Assembly (NCBI RefSeq): GCF_035083965.1
Contig: NC_089740.1
Span: 8,677,552-8,741,551, forward strand
Reading direction: 5' to 3'
Source: Branchiostoma lanceolatum
Taxonomy: Eukaryota; Chordata; Leptocardii; Amphioxiformes; Branchiostomatidae
Length of the DNA stretch: 64,000 nucleotides
Shown here: positions 1-20,900 of the stretch, in pieces
How positions within the stretch are numbered: the first letter of the stretch is position 1
How the letters are laid out: each line of letters starts with the position of its first letter
Notes under the pieces: generated by a model
The model's database searches: none
Told to the model about the DNA's origin: nothing
Seen by the model: the letters and a program-made list of their open reading frames with translations, nothing else
Position numbers and translations under genes: made by a program

Positions 1-576
1 TCCTTGGTGAGACCAAACTCTACCTTTGAACCGCGTCTTTCTTTGAGAGTCAATCTAATTTTAAGCATACAAAGCCAGCAGGGCTTGAAATCTGCCCTGT
101 TGCAGTCGGAGCCCTAGTTTCTAGGACAACAGGAAGCTAGGAGCTGGAACACATGCTGGAGTTCAGTGGTCCATTGTCTGGAGTGACCTTGGATGGAAAT
201 CAGCCTCCTGGTCTTTATACTAAAGGCTTTTGTGATGCTGCTGGCTTTTGCTGCCTTCGTTGCACAGAATTTGAGACTTGTTTGAGGCTCTGTTACAAGT
301 CAGGAAAGTTGAATGAAAATGAGTAAAATTTCATGTGTTTTAACTTAGTGAAAGATGACAATGCCATTAATGATGATTAATCTGTCTATAAAATAATCTT
401 CGCCTCTTTAAATCAAGACAGTGTTCAAACACTGAAGAATTTGTTTATCTTACGTTACATTCATTCGGCGTGTAAATAAAGAAGAGCGCAGCTGTGTATA
501 ACTTAATAATGGAAGGGCAATCTAGCGGAACACCTGGATCTACTTGACCAAGTTTGGCAATGATAAAGTTTTGTCC

Positions 577-690
577 GTCCATCCATCCATCCATCCATCC
601 ATCCATCCATCCATCCATCCATCCATCCATCCATCCATCCATCCATCCATCCATCCATCCATCCATCCAACCAACCAACCAACCAACCAA
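577..690. repeat. (ATCC)n then (CAAC)n compound microsatellite
   Basis: About 23 near-perfect ATCC units run directly into a short CAAC tract. Degenerate CATC/CCAC-rich sequence continues to about 900. Long open frames read through it as WMDG repeats and are artefacts of the 4-bp unit. It lies in the intron downstream of the second ABCG exon. Confidence 0.95.
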
Positions 691-991
691 TAAACAATGA
701 ATATTCCTTTCATACATATATATACTTTCATACATGTACACACATACATGTATACCCACCTACCATTCTGTCCAACAATCCATTCATCCTTTCACTATAA
801 CCTACTAGCCCACCCACCCATCCATCCATCTATTCACCTTCCTACGTAACCAACCAAAGTGCAACCAACTTACCAACCAATCACCCACCCACCTACAGTA
901 TACATATAGCTGCTTGTAACCTATCCAATTCCAATGCTAACACCCCTCCCTCCCTTTCTCAACTCCCCATATAAAATGATGCCCTACTGAC

Positions 992-8780
<7,789 letters not shown>

Positions 8781-10885
8781 CTTTGCACCGTCCTTTTAAA
8801 CCTTCCTCTTCAAGCTACAAACCGCTGGGATTCTCTGTCAAACCTGGAGGTATCAAAACAGAGACATAGTTTAGAAGGCAAACCGTGAGACCGGCAAATT
8901 TTGGGTTCCAGCTAGGTTTTCACTTCTCCCTTTGTGCTGGCAAGCAGGAGGCATTCACAATGATGTAACCTATCATGTGACCCTTAAAGGAAAGAACATT
9001 CCATGATGTGGGGGGATATAAATATCACATTTATACATTAAATGTGAGATTGACACAAAAAGATATAATAATAAGAATAAATATAATAGTAATACAAAAT
9101 TCTATAATATACATTTGTATCATTCCTATTACAATACAAATATACATCAATATGAAATAAAAATAGGCTCTTTGTGATCTAGCTCCCCCTTAAAAGAGTT
9201 AGACTCATCCGACAGGTGATTGGCTGCTGCTGCTGCAGGGTATTACATTACAGAATTGGACTGTTCCATATAGGATGAAACTAGGGGAGAACCGTGACCA
9301 TATAAGGTCATCTAAAAGCAAATAACACATGCAGTGTAGTAAAAAGGAAACATAAATTGTACAAAAACTATAGGATTGCCACTTTCAGACTGCCTTTCTG
9401 ACATACACATGGACTTTTAAGCTGAAGAAAGCAAAGCTGAATCTCAAAAAGAGAAGAAAATGAAAAATAAAAAGACGAAGGGACATCATATGACACAATA
9501 CTGTAATTCATGGAATATTTGCAGCAGTTCTATGTTTCACTTTCAGTCACGCTCATCACATCACAAATATGTGCTCTTTCTAACAGTAAGTTGTACTGTA
9601 AAACTATATCATCTCAACTGTGAATCTAAATCACGAAGAATACCCCCTTTATTAATACCCTAACCTACACCTACAATTAAGTCCCTGCAAAGACAAAACG
9701 ACTTACAGAAACACACACATGTTCCCATGCATAGGGTTCGGGGAACATGTGTTCTGCATTGAAAGATGGAAAGTCTGTTACAAGGACTTTCTTCAAATAT
9801 TGGTGCCATGCCAAAATATGAGCATTTGGGGTTGACTCATATCCTAAATGGTACACGTGATGTTTCGAAATGTCTTCCTTTCAAATCAGAAAAAAAATTA
9901 GCAGCGAATTCGAGGGCCAAGAAATTAAATGGTTGTGGCCCAAACAAACGCAGTTTCTCAGTCAAGTGATTCCCCTTGACAATAGCTATGGATGGAACTG
10001 TCAGGCAAGTTGTAAGTAGTAAGTGGGAGCAAGAGGAATTGTTAGCTCTTGGCCTGGGCACTTCTGTAGTACATATGCACACTGCAAATGTTAAAACAAT
10101 AATGTGGTATGTTACTGTATCAATAAATAATTTGGAAACGTCAAACACATAACTGAGATATCATGATTTGTGATGGAGAGGTCACCACAGAAATAAAACC
10201 ATCACAGACGTTTCAAGATAGTATAGGACTATTGGTACAGGCAACATACATACGTTTCTATGCACTTAATCCTAAGCCTTAGTTACAATACAGTGTGCAT
10301 CAGTTCGGTAGATAACCACCCCCCCTCCTCAACAGAAATACATTGACAAGTGCACAAATAGTACCAAAAGCCTTTACATATGTGATTATACCGCTAAAGT
10401 CGTGCTCCACATCAAACAGGCAAAGGTATAAACATGTTTCTCCAATATCATGGTCACAAACAGACTACAATTCACCAAAACAACAAATAAACAAGCAAAC
10501 AAACAAACATCTCACTTCAGACGACCTTCCTCCATTTCCCATTTTCCTTGTAGTGACTGCATGAAAATGAAACAAAAAAGAAACGGAGCATTTCTCTTGA
10601 TTCTCTTCTATTTATTTATTCAGTATCACAAATGATTGCATTTTGATTTTATTAATAATATATTGTTATTGTAGTACATACCTTGATGGTATGAAAGGTA
10701 AATTAGTTCAAAAATTAATTTTTCAGTTTGCGTTTAGCCGCGATCTGCTAAAAAGTAGCGTAACAGCGACCCCTAGCGATTAGTCACGCACGTCACAATC
10801 TAGCAGTTTCAGTTTTAGTTTCATTCATCGCTCACAATTTGTTCCAAGTCCATGATGAATCACCATAGTAACAAACAATGCTGGC
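8781..10885. other. Intergenic region between head-to-head ABCG and ADAM10-like genes
   Basis: About 2.1 kb separates two divergent start codons, so both promoters should lie here. A CCTCCAG acceptor on the minus strand about 65 nt upstream of the ABCG ATG suggests an untranslated first exon. 9001-9180 is strongly AT-rich. No protein-coding exon was recognised. Confidence 0.6.
10805..10825 (+). promoter_or_regulatory. Candidate IRF/ISRE-like element upstream of the ADAM10-like gene
   Basis: AGTTTCAGTTTTAGTTTCA lies about 60-80 bases before the start codon. The reverse strand reads as GAAACT-type hexamers spaced by 6 bp, the known layout of interferon-regulatory-factor sites (GAAANN repeats). 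Whether it lies in the promoter or the 5' UTR is unknown, and the resemblance alone does not prove binding. Confidence 0.3.
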
Positions 10886-11306
10886 ATGGAGGCGCCTTGT
10901 TTGCTGTTGCTGCATATTTTCTACCATATCAGTAGCGTTAGGTGAGTTTTTCTAGTCTCTATAGCTAGGTTGCTGAAATGAAAATTGACCAAATACTAGT
11001 AGACCGAATAATATGTCAGAGAAGTTAGCGGAACATGAAATTACAATTTACGTCGATGAAGGTGAGACACCGAGGAAATATGGTGTGCACTGTAACAATT
11101 ACTGAAGCAACCAGTACGCAATGACTGTTTCCCAAATCTATCTATAGATGCTGAGTATAACTATAAACGGCTAGCTTTAATTTGCGTAAAAGCACAACTT
11201 GTATTTTTGTACTTCTATGGCCAGCAAACTCCTCTGGTATAACATTCAATCTATTTGGCCAATTAATTTCTACTGTATTTCCAGTGACCTATGGAGTCTG
11301 GTAGCA
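10878..11306 (+). promoter_or_regulatory. Out-of-frame upstream ATG overlapping the ADAM10-like start
   Basis: An ATG at 10878 lies 8 bases before the chosen start at 10886 and in another frame. Spliced through exon 2, it runs into a TAG after roughly 28 codons. The 10886 ATG has a stronger context (G at -3 and G at +4) and gives the only frame that continues through all 16 exons. The upstream ATG could lower translation of the protease. Confidence 0.45.
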
Positions 11307-14300
11307 TCTGATTTTCCACCTGAATTCAGTGAGAGGCTGCCTCATTTTGTACGATATGCTTATGTAACTCTAGGTGTTTCCATCGATGACTTTGTACGGC
11401 ACTATGAGCCCGTTGACTACAACGCAACTGAAGTTCACGGTCAAGTTCTTGCCCTGAAGGAAGAAAACAATGACGTTGCGCCCTTACGACTTCATTTTTC
11501 CGCATTCGATAGGTAAGTTTTGAAATCGTTGTTCTTATTTTGTTGTTCAACTATTATGAGCAGAAGCGTAAGATTGCTACATGTAAAATCAGGGATACCT
11601 GAAAAACAGGCTTCACAGCCTGAGTTGTATTTGCCCTGTATAAATAAAAATGAATGAAAAAATGAAATTGCTATGAGCACTTCGAGTTTTTTTCAATGCT
11701 CATTAAACATATTTGAATAGAATAGATCGTTGATAGTGGCATGTTTTATGGAAGCATGCACAAAATAGAAGAATATATAGTCTTTTCGTGACGTCATAAT
11801 GATTATGATTTGAACAAACAAAGAAAAACATCTGCTTGGAGACTTTTTTTTCTGTTTTAGACGCTTCAAGTTGAGACTTTTGCCCGGCGCAAACGTTCTA
11901 GAACATGGCGTTCTGGTCAACATCTACAGTTCAAGTGGAGTCACTTCCAAACCCGTCAACTCGGACATTCTCTTCAAAGGACGCCTAGAAGGTGCATATT
12001 GAGTCAAGTCGCTACAAACAACTTGTATTGGTGTTATTGATATTAATCTTTAAATAGTACACTCTAGTGGCTGTTTTTGTTTGTTTGTTTCATTATTGTT
12101 TAGCACCCATACGAAGTGCTCAACTTTATATCGTTGTGAACTCTATCAAAATGTCCATCCCATGCTGTGTAACAACAGGTGTTACTTCTAATGAAAGACG
12201 TTTTTTAACCTTTAGCACGCTGAAGTAGCTGTTTAGTCCATTCTCCGTTGGTTACAGAGGTAGGCAGCAGGGAGAAGGTTAACAGAACTGTATGGCTCTG
12301 CTCAATACGTATTTGCATAATAAATATAATCTTCTCTTTTATTCAGATGAGACGGAGTCAGTCGTTCACGGTCACATTCACCAGGGAATGTTTAGTGGCG
12401 TTGTCAAGACAACCAACCGCACCTTCCAAGTGGAACCGGCTGAAAGATACCGCCCCTTCTCGCGAGACTTCCCGTTTTCGCAAGATTTCCATTCCGTCAT
12501 GTACGACAACAATGACGTCATCAATGGATCACGGGATGACGTCAACGCCTCCATGAAATTCGCTTTCGTGGATCACGTGACAAGGATGCACACGGAAGTG
12601 ATACCTTTACAATCGGAAGTTTTTGAACCGATAATGTCACATTTTGAAGACGATCATGACAGGAATTTCACGGATCCTCGAAGAAAAGCTTCAATTTGGG
12701 CAAAAAGCAGGTAGAATATGTGACAAGCCTTTACTGTAGTCTTCCTGTTCAACTAAAGCGAAAAAGAACTCAACTCAAGTAATAAAATCATGGCTTGCAC
12801 GTAGTAAACTTTTTTTGCGTTATAAAGAACAGATAAAAACCTTCTTTCAATTCAGCGTTAATTCTAGCAACGTAGATAACATTCATGATCAAGTTATTTC
12901 TCTTCTTGAAAGTCGTCTCCATTCAAAATTTTTATACCATGCATAGCAAGGCGTATATAACGTGTACTAAGATTATTCCACCAGGCAGGGTACATACTTC
13001 CGCCACCCTGAAAACATACGTCCAAACAGATCTCCAACCCAACGTGCCGCAGGATAATGCACTCCTGTACATCTAAACTGTGCATACCTGGGAGCACTGC
13101 ACTAGAGATCTCTCACACACACTGTTTTTTAAAGTGGCGGATTTATGTTACCCGGCGGATTAATGTTAATGGTGGTTACACTTTAATCCTGCGACGAGTT
13201 ATCCTGGGAACATTTTCTCTCTAACAGAATGCCAGGTATGAAACGGCGGTCACTTGACCCCCGGATGACGACTTGCACCGTCCACGTGGTGGCAGATCAC
13301 CGCTTCTACCGCGTCATCGCCGGAAGTGACGCAGTCAAGGCCATAGCGGAAATGGTGCTCCACTTGGAGGAGGCAGACCGGATATTCAGACATACAGATT
13401 TCGATGATGACGGAAATGGTAAATCAAAGAGACTAACTCTAGACTATAGAAGGGAAATAAAAGGAAGAAATTTAAGTGTCCAGAGCTGAACTTTTTCCCA
13501 CTCTTGGATGCCTTTTTTAGGCCTTCAAGACTACATATGTACAACTTTCAACACGCGACGACATGTAACTGCAATTAAAAGTCGCTCTAAAACGTTGCAG
13601 TTAAAACCATTCGAAAGCAAACTCTGTCTTCATGATGTGCAGAAGTCTATCAGTGCTATTACATAACGCGTGGACTGCCCATATCACCTTACTGCCACGT
13701 TTTGGCACTTTGGTCCAAAAATTCATTATGAAAAGTTTATTTGTTTTCCACAAGAAAAACTGAATTTTGTGCCAAACCGTGGTAGCTAAGATGTTTCCCC
13801 ACCAGTTTACGAAGCTTGACGGTCCACAACCCAGCAGTTTTTACAAACACCCGAACCAGCCGCCATGTTATACTGCTCCGGATAGTGAGTTCAGCACCAA
13901 GGACAGGGGAGGGCGGTACGTGGTGTAACGGTCGGTAGGGGGCGCTAATACAGGGCTGCGCACAAGCTTCTTGGTCTGTTTCACACTTCATTTTCTCAGA
14001 CAGATTTTTTTTTGTATCTACATAAAATTTTAGTATAGGAAGCCAGTTAAATGTTCTCAGACACAACTCTCTTTCAATACACAAATTACTCAAACAACTG
14101 GAGATATTTTATTAACAGACGTTTCAGACAGAAACCACTGTCTTTTGTCAGTGGCTTTTATATTTTGTATTGAATATCACCTTACATGGGCGTCTAACCT
14201 TCATCGACGTAACAACTTTCTTTCATCTTCACAGGTGACAACGTTGGGTTTTCGATAACAGCTATCTCTCTGTACACCGACGAGGGATCTCTGGGATACA

Positions 14301-14877
14301 ACCTCGGCGGACACTACAGGAAAGCCGAGGACTATCTGGGCGATTTCTCCCGTAACAACTTCAACGACTTCTGCCTCGCCATTGCCTTCACGTACCAGGA
14401 TTTCTCGGGCGTTCTTGGGCTAGCCTGGCTCGGTAGCTCGCTGCGAAGAGTACCGGGAGGTATGTACTAGTGACTTTATATGTACGCGAATGTGTTTTTT
14501 TTTGGTAATAATATGCATGTATTTTGTAATGGTTCATGTATTAGTACAATGCTATACTTTCTTCCAACACTAAGGTATGCGCTTGGAAGAAAGTTTTGAG
14601 AAAGTACTGAACTACATGTATGATTACCGCCAACACAAATGAGCTTCCATGATATGATCATATATTGATAAGTTCTATTCTTTTATGCATCTACATGTAT
14701 CAGGACTTCAACCATGTACTGTGTATCTTTGTTACCTTTTGTCTGACCGTTATCTCTTCCCTAATGACCTCAGTGAAAAGCGACCAGCAAGCCAGTTTGA
14801 TTTTTATAGGAATGATAAATGTAGGCACAAACAAACAATTTTTATGTGTGCATGTGTGTGTACCTGCGTGTTTCTCT

Positions 14878-14923
<46 letters not shown>

Positions 14924-17900
14924 ATGTGTGTTTGCGTGCGTGCACGTGCGTGTGTGTTTGTGTTTGTCTACCAAAAATTCAGACTTGTTTTTTTCTTATT
15001 TGTTTCATCCTGTGCCAAAACCCAGGCATCTGCCAGAAAAGAGTCATTGTCATGTCTGACTGGAAGGAGCGAAACTTCAACACGGCCATGGTGACCTTTG
15101 ACCGTTACGGAAGCCGGATGCCCAGGGCAGTGACCACCATCTCTGTGGTCCACGAATTCGGACACGGCTTCGGCAGTCCGGTAAGTCGACCTTTGTCATA
15201 TTGAAAAGAAGTTAACCCTTACCTTCGCAAAAAAGGTTATGGTTTGGTGTCGTTTGTGTGTGTGTTTGTTAATTGCATAATCGAGAAGCTGCTGATGGAT
15301 TCTTATGATATTTGGTAGGGAGTTAGTGGTCGGTAAGATAAAGGCCAATTTCTATAAGAGCTTCCTAGCGGCTTTCAATGGTAACGCAGTAGAACAGGTG
15401 TTGATATGTCGTGTTCTGGACATGCTACATGTGGATATGATTCTTGAGTGGTAGATAGCTATTGTTTTCCCTTTTCTTTAATAGCAAAACGTTTGCAACA
15501 ATATTTTTTTATTTGCAACTCTGCAAACTTTTTTTAAGCATGACCCGGAGGAGTGCCGCCCAGGCGGAGCACAGGGGAACTACGTGATGTATCCCTACGC
15601 CACTGACGGGAGAAATCCAAACAATGACGACTTCTCTGTGTGTTCTAAACAAAGTATGAGGCCCGTCATGGCAATAAAGGGGACCAGGTGTTTTGAAGGT
15701 CTGTAAAATGGTACTTCTTTCTTAGCTTGAAAGTTCATCTGTGTTGGTCGAAATCATTCTGAATCAAGGTTGAACTTTAAATGCCAACAAAGTGGAAATT
15801 GGATTTACCCAAATTTTTGACTGAGCAACTCTAACTCAAAGACGGGGGGCGCCATAAACTTTCTGCAATTGATGATCCACTGTTCACTGCGTCACGGGTT
15901 CTATCTGCACATCGTGAAGTTACAGATGCGACAGATTGCTCATTCCGTGACAAGGAATATAGTTTGTCATTCGATGAGTCCGATTTTTTGTGGTGGCAGT
16001 TACAGTTCAACTTTGATTCAGGACACAGCTTTCTGAAATTTCAACTGCAGACTCAAAGGTAGTGCAAAGTGTTGATGTGTTACAATCTTAAAATGTCTTT
16101 ATAGTATACATAAGAAATGGACTAAATTAATTGCCTTTATTTGGACATAGTTCATGAGGGTCCCCTCTGTGGAAATGGTATTCTGGAGGAGGGGGAAGAA
16201 TGTGATTGCGGAACAGCTGCGGAATGTGCTGTTCTAGACATTTGCTGTACTCCCCCTGGAGGCGTCGGCTTTGACCCACAATGCACCTTCAGGCGTCACG
16301 AGGGGAAAGTCTGCAGGTAGATATTTCACCTTTCAATTCATCACATATGTTGTGAAGGTCGCAATTCCAAATACATTCATTCATTTGGTCAAGTTCGGAC
16401 GAATGAATGAAAAAAAGGACAAATAAAAGCGTAAGAACAAGTGTTATCTATATTGTAGTTTAAGTATCATGTAGTCTCCTACGTACATTGACGTCATTGC
16501 TATGAAGAGTCAGGTGACCTTGCCGTTTGTGTCGGCCATCTTGTTTTCAGTTTGGTTTGGTTTCATCTATTTAACTCCGCTTACTTAACAGCTGTCAGAG
16601 TGTTTCCTTCGCGTTCCTTAGGTTTGGGAAGACAGTTCTGAATCTTACTACGATCAAGTCTGAATGTAGCGATAAATGTCATCACATGCACATGGGGGAA
16701 TTTTTCATTCCTTTTCCTCTAGCTTTAGCCCGCTACTATCTCCATACCATGCAGTGTAAAGCTGACTGTTTGATATACAAGTATCAATAGCCATTTTACT
16801 TCAATAGACCTACTTGTTTAAGTATCAATATCCATTAATGTCATTAGATGCACGGTAGAAATTCTTCATCTCCTTTCCTTTAGCCCCCTACTGTTTCCCT
16901 GCTGCGATGCTGACTGTCATCTCGTCCCGTCTCATGAGAATCGAACATGTGCAGAGGCCACAGAATGTAGCGAGGCTGCGGTCTGCACATATCCTTTTCT
17001 CAGCCACTAGCTTATCAATGCGTAGCTATGCATTAGCATGAACGTTCATCTGAGTTGGTAAATTCACTCACTCACTCACTCACTCACTCACTCACTCACT
17101 CACTCACTCACTCACTCACTCACTCACTCACTCACTCACTCTTACTCTCTCCCATATCTGATCATAGCTTAGTCAGCCGTAAGGGCAGCATAACGTTCAG
17201 TAAAGGTTCTCCACTGCTTGCATCGTGAATTACATGATGAGAAATAAATTGTTCTCCAAGTCAAAGAATTGACTCACCTGAATTTTTGACCGAATCACTC
17301 GGTCTTTTTCAGCTGTCTGACCCAAACACTGCGGACACGCGCTCTTTACCTTCTCTCGACCGGAACGGGGGTGATACCGACTTCCGACAAACTTTGACCC
17401 TGAGTGCTGATGTCACTCCTACGTAAAATCACGTGTCCACAGCGTTTAAATCAGATAGCTGAAGAAGGCCGGCTGATTCGGTCGAAAATTCCGATGAGTT
17501 GATTCTTTGCGTCACATCCATGAACAGTTCAATCTGTTAATCAAGTATGAATACAGAAAGTCTGTTTTGAATTTTATCTCTCAGAAGTTAGATCAGAAAT
17601 TCTAAGTGTCCCTTGCCAGCGGTCGACCACCAAAAGGCTAGGGTCGGCAGCTTTTTGCTGGGGTCGGTCGAATAACCTGAAACACAACATAGTTTTTCTC
17701 TTGGTCAAACCTGAATATGATATGAATTACTTTTATCAATCCTTAACCTGTTAATACTGGAGACAATCTTTCCTGCCCCCCTCCCCACCATCTGCCGAAT
17801 GGAACCCTGTGTAGTGACGGTTCCAGAGTCTGCCACAGCGGGGCGTGTGTGGAGAGCGCTTGTTCTCACTTGGGCTTGGAGGAGTGTTTCTGCGAGGGAA

Positions 17901-20900
17901 GTGTCCAAGAGATGTGCTTTGTGTGTTGTCTGGTAAGTATCACTGGTCCATTGATTTTTTTGATTTAGATAAATTTTTCGGAATGTCAGAAATTTCATAC
18001 TTGACCTTGCAACATTCTTGAATTTCTAGGAAATTCATTTATAGGAAATGCAGTCCTAATTCCTACGAAATGCATTAGTGGAATTTTCGGAATGTTGTCA
18101 ACTCAATCACAGTGCTACATCAAAGGCTCCGCCCCTGAGGCGTTGCCAAAATTACAAGATATTAATAAAAAACACTTTGGGTATAAAGGCACCGTAATAT
18201 CAATGTCGGTTGAAATCAGTGGTTTAAGCAAAGAAAGCATTTCAGTACCACATTCAGCATTGCACATGTATGTACCGTGGTGTAAGTGGTAAGCAATCCC
18301 ACTGCACTGCTTTGGGATAAAATTCTGTGGATTCATGGGCGTGGGTTTTAACCCTTCGCATATCTAACTACATGCATTGTTTAAAGCTATCTAATGAGGA
18401 TGCCGCTACAGGATTTGACGGTAATGATTCCCACTCTGTGATTATTCTAAGAAAATACGAAAATGTTTGAACACATCAATCATAGGTTGATAAGTCTGGT
18501 ACTTGAAGGTATGGCTATCATGTGTTCTCAGACCGAGGACGGACTTTGTGTCAGTAGTGTGTCGCTTGGCATTGGAGATCCCTCTGGGGCCCATCTGGCG
18601 AGAGGACCTGGAAGTATTTGTAACGATTACAAAGGTGAGAAACGTTTAACCTTCTCCCTGCTGCCTAACTCTGTAACCAATACAAATTTGGTACCAAAAG
18701 GCTAATTCAGCAGGGAAAAGGTTAAACAAGCACACAGCAAAATCGTGATATAACGTCATGCTTCTCGATAATGTTAATCTATCTTTTATCACAGTTTTCT
18801 TATTTCACTGCATTTCATATTGTTTTACAGAAGATGTGTGATGAGGACCAATTACTGTACACTTTGAAATATTTGCACTGTTTTTAAGTTCAGCGTATTT
18901 GTGTACATGCTGATCCCACACCGTGATGTTGAACATTTGTTCAGTTTTCCATTGTTTCAACTATCGTTTCAACTTGAAAATACAACTAACTCTTGATTTT
19001 AACTGTGCTGCTGGAACGTGCCTCCCACTTGCAGTTAGAGTGTTGTGTTTGTCATATTTTACTTTTGTCATTTCATGTTGGGGACCATTGTTTTAGGTAC
19101 TGTACCAAAGACGGCCGTTGTGTGATGGTTGATGGCGATGGTCTACTCGGCCATTATACTGAAGATACTGCTAACTCTTGATTTCAACTGTGCTACTGTA
19201 ACGTGCCTCTGACTTGCATTTAGAGTGTTGTGTTTGTCGTATTTTACTTTGGTCATTACATATGGGTAACAATGTTTTAGGGTACTGTACCCAGGACGGC
19301 CGCTGTGTGATGGTTGATGGTGATGGTCTACTCAACCGGCTCAACAACATGTTCGGCTCTGAGGGGAGGGGCAGCGTCGGTTGGTGGATGAGAAACTACT
19401 GGTTTGTTTTTATTATTTCATCATACCCACATTAACATTAATCCGCCGGGTTACATAAATCCACCACTTCAGAAAACAGTGGGTTTGAGAGATCTTAAGC
19501 ATCTCTAGCGCAGCACCCCCCAGGTACATTTATCCAATGGTTTTACATTTGATCGAAATATTATTAACGTTTATAACGTCTAGTTTGCCTGTTTGTTTAT
19601 TTGTTTATTTAAATTTGTCAAATGCTCTCTTGGCTCTCAAGTCACTTTTTATTCAAATTGCATTCATATGAGGAAGCAAACTTCGTTAAAAGTTCCTTCT
19701 TTGCCCTTAAGTTACTTGATTTGCAAGAAACCTGTTGATTCACAGTGAATCAATGGTAATGTAAATGTACAGGATGGGACAGTGCTTCGAATTCCTAAAG
19801 CAATAACGAGGAAAATTAATTGTTCATATCATTGCCCTCTTGTTATAAAGTTGAAAAACAGACAAAGCAAAAACTTTACAGAGCAATTGAATAGTTAAGA
19901 GAAAATGTTCAACCAATCTCTAAAGTAAGTGCTTATGTATCTGTGACAGGTACTATGGTGTCCTGGTCATTGCGGGGTTTGCACTTCTTGTAGGAATCTT
20001 GCGAGCAGCACTCAAGTAAGTTTTATTTAGTAAGCTTAGGATTGTAGAATTCATAAGAATTTAGAAATAAGGTGGCTTTTCATTGATTTTACTACAAATG
20101 TCTCAATTTTATGACTAGAAGGCCACCACTATGGCAGTCACAGTAAGGAAATAATTTGGACTTTAAAGTTTCTATTTTAGGAGATGCTTCTGTCGTTAGC
20201 AAGATGACAGATGTGAAAAAGGTGCATCACGATTTTACAGTTGCTGAGCCACTTACATATGAGCACTTTAAACTTTATTTAAACCTTATTTTCTAAAATG
20301 CTTAGCTTGTGAATAATGCCTTCTCCTATCTCTTGTGACTTACAGATACTTTGATATCAAATAATACTGTTTTGTTAACAATGTAATTTTTTTCGATGTT
20401 TTTTTTTTACACCAGGAGACGCATTGCTGACACAGCTCGAGTCCAACAGGCGAGCAGGTTACAGGCCTTGACGTTAGAGGCACGCAAACAGATCAAACTG
20501 CTGGACGAGAAACTGCGAGAGTTGGAGGCTGATGACGACGATGACGTCACAACGACTTCGAAGCTGTCTCCAGAGCTATGTGAGTATATGGAGACTTCAT
20601 GTGAACTTCCTGTGAGACTGAAATGTCTATAACAAATTCTGAGGCATCGTGTGGTCTTGTGGTTAGCATATCTAACCCAGAAACTAACAGTTTGGGGTTC
20701 AAGTGTCGGGCAGGTCGAATTTGCTCATTCTTTGCAGGTGAAAGTAAGCGCCTTAGCTTGCTTCTACTTGGGACAGAGTTTTGAACAGGACGCAAATGAA
20801 AGGTCCTGTATTTTTGGAGGACCCCCCCCCCGCCACAAAAAACTCACACAATCAAAACAGAATTAGGTAGCCACCATTGTGTAAAACTGGTGTGTTACGC

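Noticed and set aside
445-759. Minus-strand frame with WMDG repeats
   Set aside because: Translation of the ATCC microsatellite; three frames show the same low-complexity product.
14665-15204. 179-codon frame running into ADAM10-like exon 7
   Set aside because: The upstream part is TG-repeat intron; only 15026-15180 is exon, defined by the CCCAG acceptor and phase.
16981-17010. In-frame TAG after exon 10 as evidence of a broken ADAM10-like gene
   Set aside because: Removed by the AT-AC intron, whose motifs and phase fit exactly.
20580-20632. Stop at 20632 as the true ADAM10-like C-terminus
   Set aside because: A good GTGAGT donor at 20580 and a phase-matched acceptor at 21181 lead to a conserved-looking domain; kept only as possible intron retention.
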